A stretch of DNA of 64,000 bases from the NCBI RefSeq assembly GCF_002849615.1, contig NZ_PDNV01000001.1:248001-312000 (forward strand), read 5' to 3'. The notes under the pieces are model-generated. The model was not told the DNA's origin. It searched no databases and saw nothing but the letters and a program-made list of their open reading frames with translations. Positions 47,672 through 57,590 of this stretch are shown one piece after another. Position 1 is the stretch's first letter. Each line of letters begins with the position of its first letter. This stretch comes from Pollutimonas nitritireducens (GTDB lineage: Bacteria; Pseudomonadota; Gammaproteobacteria; Burkholderiales; Burkholderiaceae_B). The position numbers were made by a program, and so were the translations under genes.

Positions 47672-47722
47672 GTCGACGAGTATTCTCGGGAATGCTTTAA
47701 CTGTAATAGTTGTGAAAACGCA

Positions 47723-47738
47723 TGTTTCACGTGAAACA
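47723..47738. other. parS: parS site 4
   Basis: Perfect TGTTTCACGTGAAACA, 57 bases before the mnmG ATG. Confidence 0.95.
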
Positions 47739-47794
47739 ACTCTGTTCGCGGCGTTATAATGTCAAATTAGTGTATGTACTCGCTTGAGTAAAAA

Positions 47795-49711
47795 ATGATT
47801 TATCCAGAAGAATTCGACGTAATTGTGGTCGGCGGCGGCCATGCTGGAACCGAAGCCGCTTTAGCCGCAGCCCGCATGGGTGCCTCCACCTTATTATTGA
47901 CTCACAACATGGAAACGTTAGGACAGATGTCTTGTAATCCGTCCATCGGGGGGATTGGTAAGGGTCATCTGGTGAAAGAAATCGATGCCTTGGGTGGGAT
48001 AATGGCCTATGCCACCGACCATGCTGGTATTCAATTTCGCATCCTTAATCAATCCAAGGGGCCGGCAGTAAGGGCAACCCGGGCTCAAGCCGATCGTTCG
48101 CTATACCGTCAGGCAATCCGTACGACTTTGCAAAATCAAACCAACTTGATGATCTTCCAGCAAGCTGTAGATGATCTCATGTTGGAGGGAAATAGGGTTG
48201 TAGGCGCCGTAACGCAGATTGGATTGAAGTTCCGGGCTCGCACGGTAGTGCTGACTGCCGGCACGTTTCTTAATGGATTGATTCACGTGGGGCTAGATCA
48301 TTATTCGGCGGGTAGAGCCGGTGATCCACCATCTGTTTCTCTGGGTCAACGACTGAAAGAAATGAAACTGCCGCAGGGCCGCTTGAAAACCGGAACACCA
48401 CCCAGGATTGACGCGCGAAGCATTGATTTTTCAAGACTGGAAACGCAGGCTGGCGATAGCAATCCCGTGCCAGTGTTTTCCTACATGGGCAGCGCGGACA
48501 TGCATCCACGCCAGATGCCCTGCTGGATTACGCATACAAACGAGCGGACCCACGATATCGTGCGTTCCGGGTTGAGTCGGTCACCGATGTACAGCGATGA
48601 AGCAACCATCGAGGGTATCGGTCCCCGCTATTGTCCATCAATTGAAGACAAGATTCATCGATTTGCTGACAAAGCCAGCCATCAGATATTTTTAGAGCCA
48701 GAAGGACTTACGACTCGGGAAATCTACCCGAACGGCGTATCAACGAGTCTTCCCTTTGATATACAGCTCGCCATGGTGCGTACACTGCCAGGCCTGGAGA
48801 ATGCAGTAATCATGCGCCCGGGATACGCGATCGAGTACGACTACTTCGATCCACGTGAACTCAAGACAACGCTAGAGACGCGCGCTATCAACGGCCTGTT
48901 CTTCGCCGGCCAGATCAACGGGACGACCGGCTATGAAGAAGCCGCAGCTCAGGGGCTGTTGGCGGGGGTGAACGCTGCAAGGCAAGCAAAAGGAAATGAG
49001 GGTTGGTGTCCAAAGCGTAACGAGGCCTATTTGGGCGTGCTTGTGGACGACCTGATCACGAGTGGCGTAACGGAACCTTATCGCATGTTCACCTCGCGTG
49101 CCGAGTACCGTTTGAGCCTGCGTGAAGACAACGCAGATCTGCGTCTTACCGAGCAGGGCCGAAAACTGGGGCTGATCGACGACCTGCGCTGGGATTCCTA
49201 TTGCCGAAAACGGGATTCGGTGAATGCGGAGGTTGAACGACTACGAAGCAATTGGGTAAATCCAAAGACACTTGCGCTGCATATCGCCGAGGATCTGCTG
49301 GGCAAACAAGTGGAACGGGAATATTCCTTGTATGACTTATTGAAGCGGCCCCAGGTGTCCTACAAAGCGCTCATGGACCTGGCAGCCCAGGACGGAGAGT
49401 TACTGGCAGGGCCGGGTTTGACTGACAAAGTTGCGGCCGAACAGGTTGAAATCCAGGTGAAGTATTCGGGTTATGTTGCGAAGCAGCAGGAAGAAGTGGA
49501 CAAGCAGTCTGCTCAGGAAGGGCAACCTATTCCGATCGACATCGACTATGATGCAGTAACGAGTCTATCCATCGAAGTGCGCCATCGATTGAAAGCCAGT
49601 CGTCCTGAAACGGTGGGACAAGCCGGGCGAATATCAGGCGTTACGCCTGCCGCCATATCCTTGCTTTTAATCCATTTGAAGCGCCTGCAGCATCGGAAGA
49701 AAGCGGCGTAA
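47795..49711 (+). CDS. mnmG: tRNA uridine-5-carboxymethylaminomethyl modification enzyme MnmG (GidA)
   Basis: 638 residues. FAD motif [20 protein letters not shown] (8-27), [40 protein letters not shown] and [14 protein letters not shown] are diagnostic. Works with MnmE on tRNA wobble uridines. Stop codon overlaps the rsmG ATG by one base. First gene right of the parS cluster, as in other Alcaligenaceae. Confidence 0.98.
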   Translation: MIYPEEFDVIVVGGGHAGTEAALAAARMGASTLLLTHNMETLGQMSCNPSIGGIGKGHLVKEIDALGGIMAYATDHAGIQFRILNQSKGPAVRATRAQADRSLYRQAIRTTLQNQTNLMIFQQAVDDLMLEGNRVVGAVTQIGLKFRARTVVLTAGTFLNGLIHVGLDHYSAGRAGDPPSVSLGQRLKEMKLPQGRLKTGTPPRIDARSIDFSRLETQAGDSNPVPVFSYMGSADMHPRQMPCWITHTNERTHDIVRSGLSRSPMYSDEATIEGIGPRYCPSIEDKIHRFADKASHQIFLEPEGLTTREIYPNGVSTSLPFDIQLAMVRTLPGLENAVIMRPGYAIEYDYFDPRELKTTLETRAINGLFFAGQINGTTGYEEAAAQGLLAGVNAARQAKGNEGWCPKRNEAYLGVLVDDLITSGVTEPYRMFTSRAEYRLSLREDNADLRLTEQGRKLGLIDDLRWDSYCRKRDSVNAEVERLRSNWVNPKTLALHIAEDLLGKQVEREYSLYDLLKRPQVSYKALMDLAAQDGELLAGPGLTDKVAAEQVEIQVKYSGYVAKQQEEVDKQSAQEGQPIPIDIDYDAVTSLSIEVRHRLKASRPETVGQAGRISGVTPAAISLLLIHLKRLQHRKKAA

Positions 49712-50388
49712 TGGCGGAACACGATTTCATGCAGCGATTGGGTGCTGCCGCAAAATCCCTGAACATCGATATTGACCAGGAAAAGTCAACGGCGTTGCTG
49801 GAATACATTTTCCAGCTTCTACGCTGGAATCGCACCTACAACCTGACTGCCTTGCGTGATCCAGAGCAAATGCTGGTTCAGCATCTTTTTGATAGTCTGG
49901 CTGTCGTTGGACCGCTCACGTTTTTACTGGATAAAAACACAGTATCGACGAGGCCGTTGGTGGTCGATGTGGGCTCCGGTGCCGGTTTGCCCGGCGTGGT
50001 TTTGGCGATTATGAGGCCTCTCTGGACGATCCATTGCGTTGACGCCGTGGAAAAGAAAACGGCATTTGTGCGGCAGGTCGCTAGCGTATTGAAACTGCCG
50101 AATCTGCATGCGATCCATGCCCGTGTTGAAACCTTGCCTTCGTTTGATGCTGATGTCGTTATCTCCAGGGCGTTCGCGTCTTTGCGCGACTTTGCGACGC
50201 TGGCCGGCCCGCACGTGGCACCAGGTGGACAATTGCTTGCCATGAAAGGTCGCGAGCCGTCGGATGAGATCGATACACTGGAGCAGCTGACCGACTGGAG
50301 GTCGCACCATATCGAAACGTTAAATGTCCCTGAATTGAATGCCCAGCGTTGCCTGGTCTGGTTGAATCGCAAGGAACTCCATGAATAA
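49711..50388 (+). CDS. rsmG: 16S rRNA (guanine-N7) methyltransferase RsmG (GidB)
   Basis: 225 residues. SAM-binding VVDVGSGAGLPGVVLAI (about 86-102), substrate-side LRWNRTYNLTALRDPE and ISRAFASLRDF are RsmG features. Methylates G527 of 16S rRNA. Overlaps mnmG by one base and the parA start by eight. Confidence 0.96.
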   Translation: MAEHDFMQRLGAAAKSLNIDIDQEKSTALLEYIFQLLRWNRTYNLTALRDPEQMLVQHLFDSLAVVGPLTFLLDKNTVSTRPLVVDVGSGAGLPGVVLAIMRPLWTIHCVDAVEKKTAFVRQVASVLKLPNLHAIHARVETLPSFDADVVISRAFASLRDFATLAGPHVAPGGQLLAMKGREPSDEIDTLEQLTDWRSHHIETLNVPELNAQRCLVWLNRKELHE

Positions 50389-51205
50389 CAATATAACTAC
50401 AGCCATTGCCAACGTGTTCTGCATCGCAAACCAAAAGGGCGGAGTGGGGAAAACCACCACGGCCATCAACCTCGCTGCGGCGCTTGCCCTGTTGCGCAAG
50501 CGCGTGCTGTTGATCGATCTGGATCCTCAGGGCAACGCCACCATGGGCAGCGGCATTGATAAGAATAAGGTGGAACAGAACCTTTATCAGGTACTGATAG
50601 GCGACTCCACGATAGCCCAGGCCCGTGTCAGGTCTGAAGCAGGCGGCTATGACGTGCTGCCAGCCAATCGCGAGCTCTCAGGCGCGGAGATTGACCTTAT
50701 TCAGATGGACCAGCGCGAACAGCAACTCAAGCAGGCCATCGAGCACGTGCTGGATGATTATGATTTCATCCTGATCGATTGTCCGCCGACGCTGTCCCTG
50801 CTCACGCTCAACGGGCTGGCTTCCGCTAACGGCGTCATCATTCCCATGCAGTGCGAATACTTTGCGCTGGAAGGGCTTTCCGACCTCGTGAACACAATCA
50901 AGCGAGTGCATCGCAACATCAATCCGCAATTACAGTTGGTGGGCCTGCTGCGCGTGATGTTCGATGCTCGAGTGACGCTGCAGCAGCAAGTCTCGGCGCA
51001 GATCGAAGGGCATTTTGGCGATAAGGTATTCAAGGCGATTGTGCCACGCAACGTACGCCTTGCCGAAGCGCCTAGTCATGGCCTGCCCGGTATCGTGTAT
51101 GACAAGAACTCACGTGGCGCAAAGGCCTACATCGAATTCGGCAATGAATTAATCAAGCGCATGAAGAAAGAAGCCTTGCGCCAGCAGGCACGTCCGCGCA
51201 GCTAA
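50381..51205 (+). CDS. parA: Chromosome partitioning ATPase ParA (Soj)
   Basis: 274 residues. Deviant Walker A CIANQKGGVGKTTTAINLAA (about 14-33) with signature Lys, Walker B DFILIDCPPTLSLLTL. AAGGAACT lies just before the ATG, which overlaps the rsmG end. ParA uses ATP-dependent nucleoid binding to move ParB-parS complexes. parB follows 24 bases on. Confidence 0.97.
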   Translation: MNNNITTAIANVFCIANQKGGVGKTTTAINLAAALALLRKRVLLIDLDPQGNATMGSGIDKNKVEQNLYQVLIGDSTIAQARVRSEAGGYDVLPANRELSGAEIDLIQMDQREQQLKQAIEHVLDDYDFILIDCPPTLSLLTLNGLASANGVIIPMQCEYFALEGLSDLVNTIKRVHRNINPQLQLVGLLRVMFDARVTLQQQVSAQIEGHFGDKVFKAIVPRNVRLAEAPSHGLPGIVYDKNSRGAKAYIEFGNELIKRMKKEALRQQARPRS

Positions 51206-51229
51206 CCAAATCTGAAAGAGGAATACACA

Positions 51230-52153
51230 ATGGCAACAAGAAAACCCAAAGGATTGGGCCGGGGTCTGGAAGCCTTGCTGGGCGAAGACGTACCGGTTAT
51301 GGAGAATTTTGGCAAATCCGAATCCCAGGAAGAACGAGCTCCTTCCGTACTGAAAGTAAAAGTCTTGCGTGCCGGCAAATACCAGCCCCGCACCCGCATG
51401 GACGAAGGCGCCCTGAATGAACTGGCCGAATCCATACGCAACCAAGGCATCATGCAGCCGATCCTGGTGCGTCCCCTGGATGGCAGGGACGCCGGCAAGT
51501 ACGAAATCATTGCCGGAGAACGACGTTTCCGTGCAGCCCAATTGGCCGGTTTGACCGAGGTTCCGGTTCTGGTACGAGAAGTCCCCGATGAAAGTGCCGC
51601 GGTCATGGCCCTCATCGAAAATATTCAGCGCGAGGACTTGAATCCCTTGGAGGAGGCACAGGGTGTGCGCCGCCTGCTGGATGAGTTCGGGCTGACCCAT
51701 GAACAGGCGGCGGCGGCAATAGGGCGGTCGCGCTCGGCCACGAGCAACCTGATGCGTCTCCTTAATCTGACCGGACCGGTCCAGACCATGCTGCTGGCCG
51801 GCGACATCGATATGGGCCACGCCCGCGCGCTGCTGGCCACCGACGCAGCCACCCAGATCCTCCTGGCGAACGAGGTGATTGCCAAAGGTCTTTCCGTTCG
51901 TGAAACTGAAAAACTGGTGGGCCGCAGCATCCGCGAGGCCGATGAGCAGGGCGCAAAGCCAGTACGCAAATCGGTCGCCCATTCTGGCGACGTGAAGCGG
52001 ATGGAAGAAGCATTGTCTGATCACTTGGGTACGCGCGTCACGCTCAAAATCGGTGCCAAGAATCGCGGCCAGCTGATGATCGACTTCCATGGCTGGGAGC
52101 ACCTGAATTCGTTGCTAGAACGTCAGGGTCTGTCGCGGTTTGTCGAAGCCTGA
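51230..52153 (+). CDS. parB: Chromosome partitioning protein ParB (Spo0J)
   Basis: 307 residues. The RP/KGLGRGLEALLG start (about 5-15) is the ParA-interacting tail; QPRTRMDEGALNELAESIRN and AGERRFRAAQLAGL (box II, CTP-binding), ENIQREDLNPLEEAQ, then the HTH (GLTHEQAAAAIGRSRSATSN) and a C-terminal dimer domain. Binds the four parS sites at 46.9-47.7 kb. AAAGAGG ribosome site upstream. Confidence 0.97.
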   Translation: MATRKPKGLGRGLEALLGEDVPVMENFGKSESQEERAPSVLKVKVLRAGKYQPRTRMDEGALNELAESIRNQGIMQPILVRPLDGRDAGKYEIIAGERRFRAAQLAGLTEVPVLVREVPDESAAVMALIENIQREDLNPLEEAQGVRRLLDEFGLTHEQAAAAIGRSRSATSNLMRLLNLTGPVQTMLLAGDIDMGHARALLATDAATQILLANEVIAKGLSVRETEKLVGRSIREADEQGAKPVRKSVAHSGDVKRMEEALSDHLGTRVTLKIGAKNRGQLMIDFHGWEHLNSLLERQGLSRFVEA

Positions 52154-52270
52154 GTGCCCGGGATCCCTATATTTGTATCTTTGGTGACAGCCACGTGGTT
52201 TTATAGCTGATTTTCAGCGTAAGCATTTGACACGGCCTAAAAAAGTCTGCATAATTCGCAATTCGCTTTT

Positions 52271-52357
52271 GGTGGGATGCCCGAGTGGTTAAAGGGGGCA
52301 GACTGTAAATCTGTTGACCTTGCGTCTACGTTGGTTCGAATCCAACTCCCACCACCA
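52271..52357 (+). tRNA. tRNA-Tyr (anticodon GTA)
   Basis: GGTGGGA acceptor stem pairs with TCCCACC; class II with long variable arm; anticodon loop CTGTAAATC gives GTA; CCA encoded. Confidence 0.95.
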
Positions 52358-52431
52358 GAAGCTCCTATTTACTGCAGCCGCTTGCCATGTTGGAGGCGAT
52401 TGTGGAACGATCAGGTGGATAGAATCCCCTC

Positions 52432-52505
52432 GCGGGTGTAGCTCAATGGTAGAGCAGAAGCCTTCCAAGCTTATGACGAGGGTTCGATTCCCTTCACCCG
52501 CTCCA
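52432..52505 (+). tRNA. tRNA-Gly (anticodon TCC)
   Basis: GCGGGTG/CACCCGC stem, D-arm GCTCAATGGTAGAGC, anticodon loop CTTCCAA gives TCC, T-arm GGTTCGATTCC, CCA encoded. Confidence 0.95.
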
Positions 52506-52553
52506 GCAGGTTTTTGATTTCTGCCAGAAATGGCAGATAGCAACGAAGTAGTT

Positions 52554-52628
<75 letters not shown>

Positions 52629-52674
52629 AAAATTTTATTTATTTATAGCTTTATTCCATCGTCAGGAGTCCGCC

Positions 52675-53865
<1,191 letters not shown>

Positions 53866-53918
53866 GCAGTAAAGTATCGAATGGCGAGCCGGCAATGTGC
53901 GGGTTCGCATCAGTTCAG

Positions 53919-53950
53919 AAGGTGGTGAGCCCAAGCTGGTCACCACCTTT
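53919..53950 (+). terminator. Terminator after tuf
   Basis: AAGGTGGTGA ... TCACCACCTT with an eleven-base loop and TTTC tail. tRNA-Trp follows, so read-through or a separate promoter must serve it. Confidence 0.7.
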
Positions 53951-53958
53951 CGGGGTCT

Positions 53959-54034
53959 AGGGGCATAGCTCAATTGGCAGAGCGTCGGTCTCCAAAACCG
54001 AAGGTTGTAGGTTCGATTCCTACTGCCCCTGCCA
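53959..54034 (+). tRNA. tRNA-Trp (anticodon CCA)
   Basis: AGGGGCA/TGCCCCT acceptor stem, D-arm GCTCAATTGGCAGAGC, anticodon loop CTCCAAA gives CCA, T-arm GTTCGATTC, CCA encoded. Confidence 0.95.
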
Positions 54035-54080
54035 CAGTCAGTTCATCGCAGCCGCGTTCAGCGGCGCCACTCGCCGGAAT

Positions 54081-54461
54081 ATGTCGAATAGCAACACAGT
54101 AACCGTTACCAGTACCACCGATCGCGTCAAGCTGGGTCTGGCGGTGCTTGTTATCGTAGCCGGCATTGTCGGCTACTCGATGCTCGATGGTCAACCTGTC
54201 ATAGCGCGCGTAGGCGTATTTCTGGGCAGCCTGGTCGTCGCCGCAATTATTGCCTGGTTCAGCGAACCCGGCCGTCGCACCATCAGTTTTGGTCGCGATT
54301 CATACAACGAAGTCAAGCGTGTAGTCTGGCCGACGCGTAAAGAAGCCACTCAAATGACGGGCATCGTATTCGTGTTCGTCATCGTGATGGGTATCTTGTT
54401 GTGGATCGTCGACAAAGGTCTTGAGTGGGTCATCTATGGCCTGCTGCTCGGCTGGAAATAA
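54081..54461 (+). CDS. secE: Preprotein translocase subunit SecE
   Basis: 126 residues with two N-terminal hydrophobic segments and the conserved third helix preceded by SYNEVKRVVWPTRKEATQMT (about 74-93), the SecE signature. Part of SecYEG. Follows tRNA-Trp and precedes nusG by nine bases. Confidence 0.95.
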   Translation: MSNSNTVTVTSTTDRVKLGLAVLVIVAGIVGYSMLDGQPVIARVGVFLGSLVVAAIIAWFSEPGRRTISFGRDSYNEVKRVVWPTRKEATQMTGIVFVFVIVMGILLWIVDKGLEWVIYGLLLGWK

Positions 54462-54470
54462 AGGGCACAC

Positions 54471-55004
54471 ATGAGCAAACGTTGGTATGTCGTTCACGTT
54501 TATTCCGGAATGGAAAAAAGCGTGCACAAGGCACTGGTCGAGCGTATTGAACGCGCCGGACTGGAAACATCCTTTGGGCGCATCCTCGTTCCGTCCGAAG
54601 AAGTCCTTGAAGTCAAGGGCGGCAAGAAGTCCATTACAGAACGGCGTATTTTTCCAGGCTACGTGCTGGTCGAGATGGATCTCACCGACGAAACCTGGCA
54701 TTTGGTAAAGAACACAAATCGGGTCACTGGTTTTCTTGGCGGTTCCGGTAACCGTCCCGCGCCCATTTCCGACCGCGAGGTCGAAAAAATTCTTTCCCAA
54801 ATGGAAGAAGGTGTCGAGAAGCCCAAGCCTAAAGTCCTCTTTGAAGTTGGCGAGTTGGTCCGCGTCAAGGAAGGTCCGTTCGCTGACTTCAACGGCAATG
54901 TCGAAGACGTCAACTACGAGAAAAGCAAAGTGCGCGTATCGGTCACTATCTTTGGCCGCGCGACACCTGTTGAACTGGATTTCGGTCAGGTTGAAAAGAC
55001 CTGA
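54471..55004 (+). CDS. nusG: Transcription termination/antitermination factor NusG
   Basis: 177 residues. NGN domain start [33 protein letters not shown] and the KOW domain [20 protein letters not shown]. Links RNA polymerase with Rho and the ribosome. In operon with secE. Confidence 0.97.
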   Translation: MSKRWYVVHVYSGMEKSVHKALVERIERAGLETSFGRILVPSEEVLEVKGGKKSITERRIFPGYVLVEMDLTDETWHLVKNTNRVTGFLGGSGNRPAPISDREVEKILSQMEEGVEKPKPKVLFEVGELVRVKEGPFADFNGNVEDVNYEKSKVRVSVTIFGRATPVELDFGQVEKT

Positions 55005-55023
55005 TTTTTTAAACCCCGGGGAG

Positions 55024-55047
55024 CCGGTCTTGCCATACGCAGACCGG
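55024..55047 (+). other. Hairpin between nusG and rplK
   Basis: CCGGTCT ... AGACCGG with a ten-base loop, short GTTT tail. Possibly a weak attenuator; too little T-run for a firm terminator. Confidence 0.4.
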
Positions 55048-55072
55048 TGTTTGAACCCGCAAGGAGCTAAGC

Positions 55073-55504
55073 ATGGCGAAGAAAATCGTCGGCTTTATCA
55101 AGCTGCAAGTACCAGCTGGTAAGGCTAACCCCTCACCCCCGATCGGCCCTGCGCTGGGTCAGCGCGGCCTGAACATCATGGAATTCTGCAAGGCGTTCAA
55201 CGCCAAGACTCAGGGCCTCGAGCCCGGTCTGCCAATTCCCGTGGTGATCACCGCCTACGCAGACAAGAGCTTCACGTTCATCATGAAGACGCCGCCTGCG
55301 ACAGTCCTGATCAAAAAGGCTGCCAGCGTGCAAAAGGGTTCGGCTCGTCCCAACCTGGACAAGGTAGGCGTTCTTACGCGTGCCCAGGCCGAAGAAATTG
55401 CAAAAGCCAAATCGCCCGATCTGACGGCCGCCGACCTCGATGCTGCCGTACGCACGATCGCTGGTAGCGCCCGCAGCATGGGCATCACGGTTGAAGGGGT
55501 ATAA
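55073..55504 (+). CDS. rplK: 50S ribosomal protein L11
   Basis: 143 residues; [20 protein letters not shown] with [15 protein letters not shown] and [12 protein letters not shown] are the L11 hallmarks. Binds 23S rRNA in the GTPase centre. AAGGAG ribosome site upstream; two bases before rplA. Confidence 0.98.
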   Translation: MAKKIVGFIKLQVPAGKANPSPPIGPALGQRGLNIMEFCKAFNAKTQGLEPGLPIPVVITAYADKSFTFIMKTPPATVLIKKAASVQKGSARPNLDKVGVLTRAQAEEIAKAKSPDLTAADLDAAVRTIAGSARSMGITVEGV

Positions 55505-55506
55505 AC

Positions 55507-56202
55507 ATGGCCAAGTTGAGCAAACGTACAGCGGCAATTGCTGCCAAGATCGACCCCAACAAATTTTATCCGGTTGCTGAAGCCATCGCGCTGATCAAAG
55601 AAACGGCCACGGCCAAGTTCAATGAGTCCATCGATGTCGCCGTGCAGCTGGGCATAGATCCCAAGAAATCCGACCAATTGGTGCGTGGTTCGGTCGTATT
55701 GCCGGCAGGTACCGGCAAGTCCGTCCGTGTCGCCGTCTTCGCCCAAGGCGAGAAAGCCGAGGCGGCCCGCGCTGCGGGTGCCGATATCGTTGGTCTGGAC
55801 GACCTTGCTGAAAGCATCAAGGCAGGCCAAATGGACTTTGACGTGGTCATTGCGTCGCCCGACACAATGCGTGTTGTCGGCGCCTTGGGCCAGATCCTCG
55901 GTCCTCGCGGCCTGATGCCTAACCCCAAGGTCGGCACCGTGACTCCAGACGTCGTTACCGCCGTCAAGAACGCCAAGGCAGGCCAGGTCCAGTACCGTAC
56001 CGACAAGGCCGGCATCATTCATGCCACGATAGGCCGCGCTTCCTTCGAAGTGGACCAATTGCAATCCAACCTGCTTGCTCTGGTTGATGCCCTGAACAAG
56101 GCGCGTCCTACCGCAGCAAAAGGTGTTTACATGCGCAAGCTCGCTGTCTCGTCCACGATGGGCGGCGGTGCACGCGTAGAAATAGCTTCCCTGTCGGCTT
56201 GA
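55507..56202 (+). CDS. rplA: 50S ribosomal protein L1
   Basis: 231 residues; [20 protein letters not shown] and [17 protein letters not shown] are the L1 signature. Forms the mobile L1 stalk; in many bacteria represses its own operon by binding the rplK leader. Confidence 0.98.
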   Translation: MAKLSKRTAAIAAKIDPNKFYPVAEAIALIKETATAKFNESIDVAVQLGIDPKKSDQLVRGSVVLPAGTGKSVRVAVFAQGEKAEAARAAGADIVGLDDLAESIKAGQMDFDVVIASPDTMRVVGALGQILGPRGLMPNPKVGTVTPDVVTAVKNAKAGQVQYRTDKAGIIHATIGRASFEVDQLQSNLLALVDALNKARPTAAKGVYMRKLAVSSTMGGGARVEIASLSA

Positions 56203-56451
56203 TTTCGAGTCGCAGGAAATAGAACTTTGGGCCGTGTCTGGGTTCGCCAGACATTGCTGTCAAAGACCGCTGGAGTACCTTGGCATGGCGTTTTGTACGT
56301 TAGCTCGGGGCCTTAATTTCAGACTGCTTGCAGAATGAGTCCAGCGCAGACGGCGCCCATGGAAGAATTCTTTTAAGAACTCGACCAGGTGCGCCGCATT
56401 CGGTTGACGCAAGGGACCCTCCCGCGCGTCTTTAGATGGAGTGTTCAAACC
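56203..56451 (+). promoter_or_regulatory. rplJ leader region (probable L10-binding autoregulatory RNA)
   Basis: 249 bases without a gene between rplA and rplJ. In proteobacteria this leader holds a promoter and the RNA structure that the L10-L12 complex binds to repress translation. Local stems are present (for example GTCTGG...CCAGAC near 56235-56252). The assignment is by position and conserved arrangement. Confidence 0.5.
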
Positions 56452-56976
56452 GTGAGTCTCAATCGTCAAGAGAAAGCGGTAGTCATCGAAGAAGTCACTG
56501 CAGAAGTTGCAAAGGCTCAATCGGTCATTATCGCTGAGTACCGTGGTCTGGACGTTGCCTCTGCCACCGTATTGCGCAAGACTGCGCGTGAGTCGGGTGT
56601 GTATCTGCGTGTTCTCAAAAACACGCTAGTCCGTCGTGCTGTTGTCGGAACTCCTTTCGAGGAACTTTCGGCCCAGTTGACCGGTCCGCTAATCTACGCG
56701 ATTAGCAAGGATCCGGTTTCGGCGGCAAAAGTACTAGCCAATTTCGCTAAAACCAACGACAAGCTGGTTATCACAGGCGGGGCATTGCCCAATAACGTCT
56801 TGAGCCAGGATGGTGTGAAGGCCTTGGCCACCATGCCGTCGCGCGACGAGTTGATTTCGAAACTGATGGGTACGATGCAAGCCCCTGTCACGCAATTTGT
56901 GCGTACGCTCAACGAAGTTCCTACCAAGTTCGTTCGCGGCCTCGCGGCTGTGCGCGATCAGAAGGAAACTGCGTAA
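56452..56976 (+). CDS. rplJ: 50S ribosomal protein L10
   Basis: 174 residues from GTG 56452 ([20 protein letters not shown]), with GGAG ten bases before; a longer frame from 56389 would add 21 non-family residues. Contains [15 protein letters not shown] and [20 protein letters not shown]. Binds L12 dimers to form the stalk and represses its own translation. Confidence 0.96.
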   Translation: MSLNRQEKAVVIEEVTAEVAKAQSVIIAEYRGLDVASATVLRKTARESGVYLRVLKNTLVRRAVVGTPFEELSAQLTGPLIYAISKDPVSAAKVLANFAKTNDKLVITGGALPNNVLSQDGVKALATMPSRDELISKLMGTMQAPVTQFVRTLNEVPTKFVRGLAAVRDQKETA

Positions 56977-57051
56977 GCAGGCCCTTCGGATTTCGTCGAA
57001 CAGAGCGACAACCAACCCTGGTTTTTATATATATATTTGGAGTTCTCAAAA

Positions 57052-57429
57052 ATGGCATTAAGCAAAGCTGACATCCTTGACGCTATCGGTAGCATGACCG
57101 TACTCGACTTGTCCGAGCTGATCAAGGAAATGGAAGAAAAATTTGGCGTGTCGGCTGCTGCCGCCGCTGTGGCTGCTGCACCTGCTGCTGGCGGCGCTGC
57201 TGCTGTCGCGGAAGAGCAAACCGAGTTCACGCTCGTATTGAACGAATTCGGCGCCAACAAAGTTAGCGTCATTAAAGCCGTGCGTGAAATCACTGGTCTG
57301 GGCTTGAAAGAAGCCAAAGACTTGGTCGACGGCGCACCAAAGCCAGTCAAGGAAGGCATGGCCAAAGCTGATGCTGAAGCTGCCAAGAAGAAGCTTGAAG
57401 AAGCTGGCGCCAAGGCTGAACTGAAGTAA
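57052..57429 (+). CDS. rplL: 50S ribosomal protein L7/L12
   Basis: 125 residues from ATG 57052, with GGAG upstream. N-terminal dimer part ([20 protein letters not shown]), Ala-rich hinge (about 39-55), and the C-terminal domain [20 protein letters not shown]. Recruits translation factors. A dA/dT run (57028-57037) precedes the ribosome site. Confidence 0.98.
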   Translation: MALSKADILDAIGSMTVLDLSELIKEMEEKFGVSAAAAAVAAAPAAGGAAAVAEEQTEFTLVLNEFGANKVSVIKAVREITGLGLKEAKDLVDGAPKPVKEGMAKADAEAAKKKLEEAGAKAELK

Positions 57430-57443
57430 AGCTGTTTTTGCTT

Positions 57444-57476
57444 GCCCGGGAAGCGCCAAGGCCTTCCCGGGCTTTT
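57444..57476 (+). terminator. rplL-rpoB attenuator/terminator
   Basis: GCCCGGGAAG ... CTTCCCGGGC with a loop of about nine bases and TTTTGCG tail. In this operon such a stem partly terminates, giving less rpoBC than ribosomal-protein mRNA. Confidence 0.8.
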
Positions 57477-57590
57477 GCGTTTCCAGAAAACCCTTGATTC
57501 CGGTCGGGTTATTGGCCCGAATCGGGTTTTCTGGAGTCGTAAACCAGGGCCGTGGTTGACGGCCCATGTAACCCTCGAGTCGGAGTGCTC

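Larger units (their letters stand above)
46728..47794. other. Origin-proximal intergenic region with parS sites
   Basis: One kilobase without a gene, carrying four parS sites and one DnaA box (46882-46890). Frames here lack family text. The mnmG promoter should lie at its right end. Confidence 0.6.
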
